A stretch of 6,214 bases of DNA from positions 1 through 6,214 of the forward strand of contig CAKZNY010000364.1 of the NCBI GenBank assembly GCA_937132145.1, in the 5' to 3' direction. Source of the DNA: an uncultured Paracoccaceae bacterium (lineage in GTDB: Bacteria; Pseudomonadota; Alphaproteobacteria; Rhodobacterales; Rhodobacteraceae). Below, one piece after another: positions 5,177 to 6,214 of the stretch (its first letter is position 1; the number at the start of each line of letters is the position of its first letter). A program made the translations under genes and the position numbers. The notes under the pieces were generated by a model. It was not told the origin of the DNA, ran no database searches, and saw only the letters and a program-made list of their open reading frames with translations.

Positions 5177-6088
5177 ATGATGGTCCCTTATATTCGCGCC
5201 GAAGACGTAGAACACCTGCTGGACTGGAATGATCTGGTAGATGCTTTGCTGGCTGGGCATAGGATGGCAACGCCCGAGATTTCGGACCAGTTTCTGCATC
5301 GTGGCGATGATACGTTGCTGTCACGCGCCGCGTGGATTGATGGCGTCGGTATTGCGGTGAAATCCGTAACTGTAATGCCTGGAAATGCTGCCCACGGGTT
5401 GCCTTCGGTCCACGGCGCGATGGTTTTATTCGAGGACAAAACCGGACAGGTCGAGGCGGTAATTGATTCCGCGCTGGTGACCAAATGGAAAACCGCAGGG
5501 GATTCAGTTTTGGGTGCGCGGCTACTGGCAAGACCGGATTCAAAGCGGTTGCTTATTGTCGGGGCTGGAACCGTGGCAAAATCTTTGATCGAGGCATACG
5601 GGGCCGTCTTCCCTGACATTGAAGTTACAATCTGGAACCGGACACCGGCAAAGGCCGAGGGGTTGGGCGTTGCTGTCGCCGATGATCTGGAAACAGCCGT
5701 GCGCGCGGCGGATATTATCAGCTGCGCGACGATGGCAACCAAACCGATCATTAAAGGCGAGTGGTTGTGCGAAGGCCAACACCTCGATCTGATCGGCGCG
5801 TTTAAGGCTGACATGCGAGAGGCCGATGACCTAGCCATGCAACGCGCCTCGATTTTTGTGGATAGCCGGAAAACCACGATCGAACATATTGGCGAATTGA
5901 TGATTCCGATCGCCAGCGGCGCAATATCCGCGGGCGACGTGCTGGCTGACCTGTTCGATTTGGCTAAGGGGCAGGCAGGGCGCGTCAGTCCCAAAGACAT
6001 TACACTGTTCAAAAACGGAGGCGGAGCGCATCTGGACTTGATGACCGGCCAAATGATTCTGAAAGCATGGCGGGCAATTGGCTTCTGA
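5177..6088 (+). CDS. Ornithine cyclodeaminase/mu-crystallin family protein
   Basis: This 303-residue protein belongs to the family of ornithine cyclodeaminase, archaeal alanine dehydrogenase, pyrroline-2-carboxylate reductase and mu-crystallin (ketimine reductase). The substrate-binding part has GIAVKSVTVMPGN, with Lys62 at the place of the family's conserved lysine, and KWKTAGDS, where Lys105-Thr106 replaces the usual Arg-Thr. The Rossmann domain has LLIVGAGTVAKS (Gly129, Gly131) and ends its second strand with WNRT (153-156), as in NADPH-using mu-crystallin. The aspartate that is catalytic in ornithine cyclodeaminase (GGD in the Pseudomonas enzyme) aligns here with Phe209 in IGAFKADMREAD, so true cyclodeaminase activity is doubtful and an imine or keto-acid reductase is more likely. 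ATG codons occur at 5177 and 5180. No clear Shine-Dalgarno site precedes them, so translation probably depends on reinitiation 2 bp after the aminotransferase stop. Length is typical. Confidence 0.87.
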   Translation: MMVPYIRAEDVEHLLDWNDLVDALLAGHRMATPEISDQFLHRGDDTLLSRAAWIDGVGIAVKSVTVMPGNAAHGLPSVHGAMVLFEDKTGQVEAVIDSALVTKWKTAGDSVLGARLLARPDSKRLLIVGAGTVAKSLIEAYGAVFPDIEVTIWNRTPAKAEGLGVAVADDLETAVRAADIISCATMATKPIIKGEWLCEGQHLDLIGAFKADMREADDLAMQRASIFVDSRKTTIEHIGELMIPIASGAISAGDVLADLFDLAKGQAGRVSPKDITLFKNGGGAHLDLMTGQMILKAWRAIGF

Positions 6089-6143
6089 CTGGATTTTATA
6101 ACCAACCGCCGAGCGAAGCGAGGCCTGGCCCAACGGGAAAGAA

Positions 6144-6158
6144 ACGATCTTTGATCGT
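6144..6158. other. Small perfect hairpin after the operon
   Basis: ACGATC (6144-6149) and GATCGT (6153-6158) pair perfectly around a TTT loop, 55 bp beyond the stop of the last operon gene. No T-run follows it, so it is not a standard intrinsic terminator. It is preceded by a purine-rich GAGCGAAGCGAGG stretch (6111-6123) and a short CCCAACGGG (6129-6137), which together look like a structured intergenic element. Confidence 0.4.
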
Positions 6159-6166
6159 GACGAACC

Positions 6167-6212
6167 GGCGGGAGAGATTCTTTTGTCGTCTATCAAGAGC
6201 AGCACTCCCGCC
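6167..6212. repeat. 8-bp GC-rich inverted repeat at right edge
   Basis: GGCGGGAG (6167-6174) and CTCCCGCC (6205-6212) are perfectly complementary around a 30-nt interval. The window ends 2 nt later, so I cannot see whether a T-run follows. It could be a terminator of the four-gene operon, part of a structured RNA, or a copy of a dispersed intergenic repeat. No open frame with a start signal is visible in 6089-6214. Confidence 0.4.
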
Positions 6213-6214
6213 CT

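Noticed and set aside
5188..6105. Leftward 305-codon frame opposite the cyclodeaminase-family gene
   Set aside because: It mirrors a clear family protein on the other strand; serine/alanine-rich composition and lack of any domain mark it as an antisense shadow.
1..6214. CRISPR array, tRNA, rRNA, intact insertion sequence or defence system
   Set aside because: I saw no regularly spaced repeats, no tRNA-like cloverleaf or rRNA sequence, no transposase gene and no defence-type protein in either strand.

Overview
The window looks like chromosomal DNA from an alphaproteobacterium, most likely a marine Rhodobacteraceae (Roseobacter-group) organism. This is inferred from the style of the proteins (a TPR protein of the kind often misnamed adenylate cyclase, an SseA-type sulfurtransferase, a GNAT protein, a TyrB/AspC-type aminotransferase and a mu-crystallin-like protein) and from the moderate GC content. 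No ribosomal or other phylogenetic marker gene is present.

Left part (1-904). Positions 1-203 hold no gene I can support. A perfect 12-bp inverted repeat (204-240) lies just beyond the stop of a leftward 75-codon gene (245-472), which has a perfect TAAGGAGG ribosome binding site. Upstream of that gene is a long hairpin (507-538). Next is a second leftward gene too short for ordinary gene callers (589-693). It encodes a 34-residue peptide that is almost entirely a signal peptide. The 694-904 gap separates this peptide gene from a rightward gene and carries a cluster of GTTAC/GTAAC-type palindromes.

Middle part (905-2524). One 539-residue protein has an N-terminal domain ending in a PKGSYVPVF motif, a TolB/FlgO-like middle domain and a C-terminal TPR array. 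It carries no cyclase domain. Its architecture resembles CadC-type regulators, so it may be a transcription factor or signalling adaptor.

Right part (2594-6088). Four tightly packed rightward genes form a probable operon: 3-mercaptopyruvate sulfurtransferase (sseA), a GNAT acetyltransferase, an aspartate/aromatic aminotransferase and an ornithine cyclodeaminase/mu-crystallin family reductase. The junctions are an ATGA overlap and two 2-bp gaps. A biochemical link is possible. Aminotransferases of this type can convert cysteine to 3-mercaptopyruvate, which SseA uses. Mu-crystallin-type enzymes reduce cyclic ketimines, including those formed from sulfur amino acids. This pathway reading is inference. 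After the operon, 6089-6214 has no gene but contains two clear inverted repeats, the second reaching almost to the window edge.
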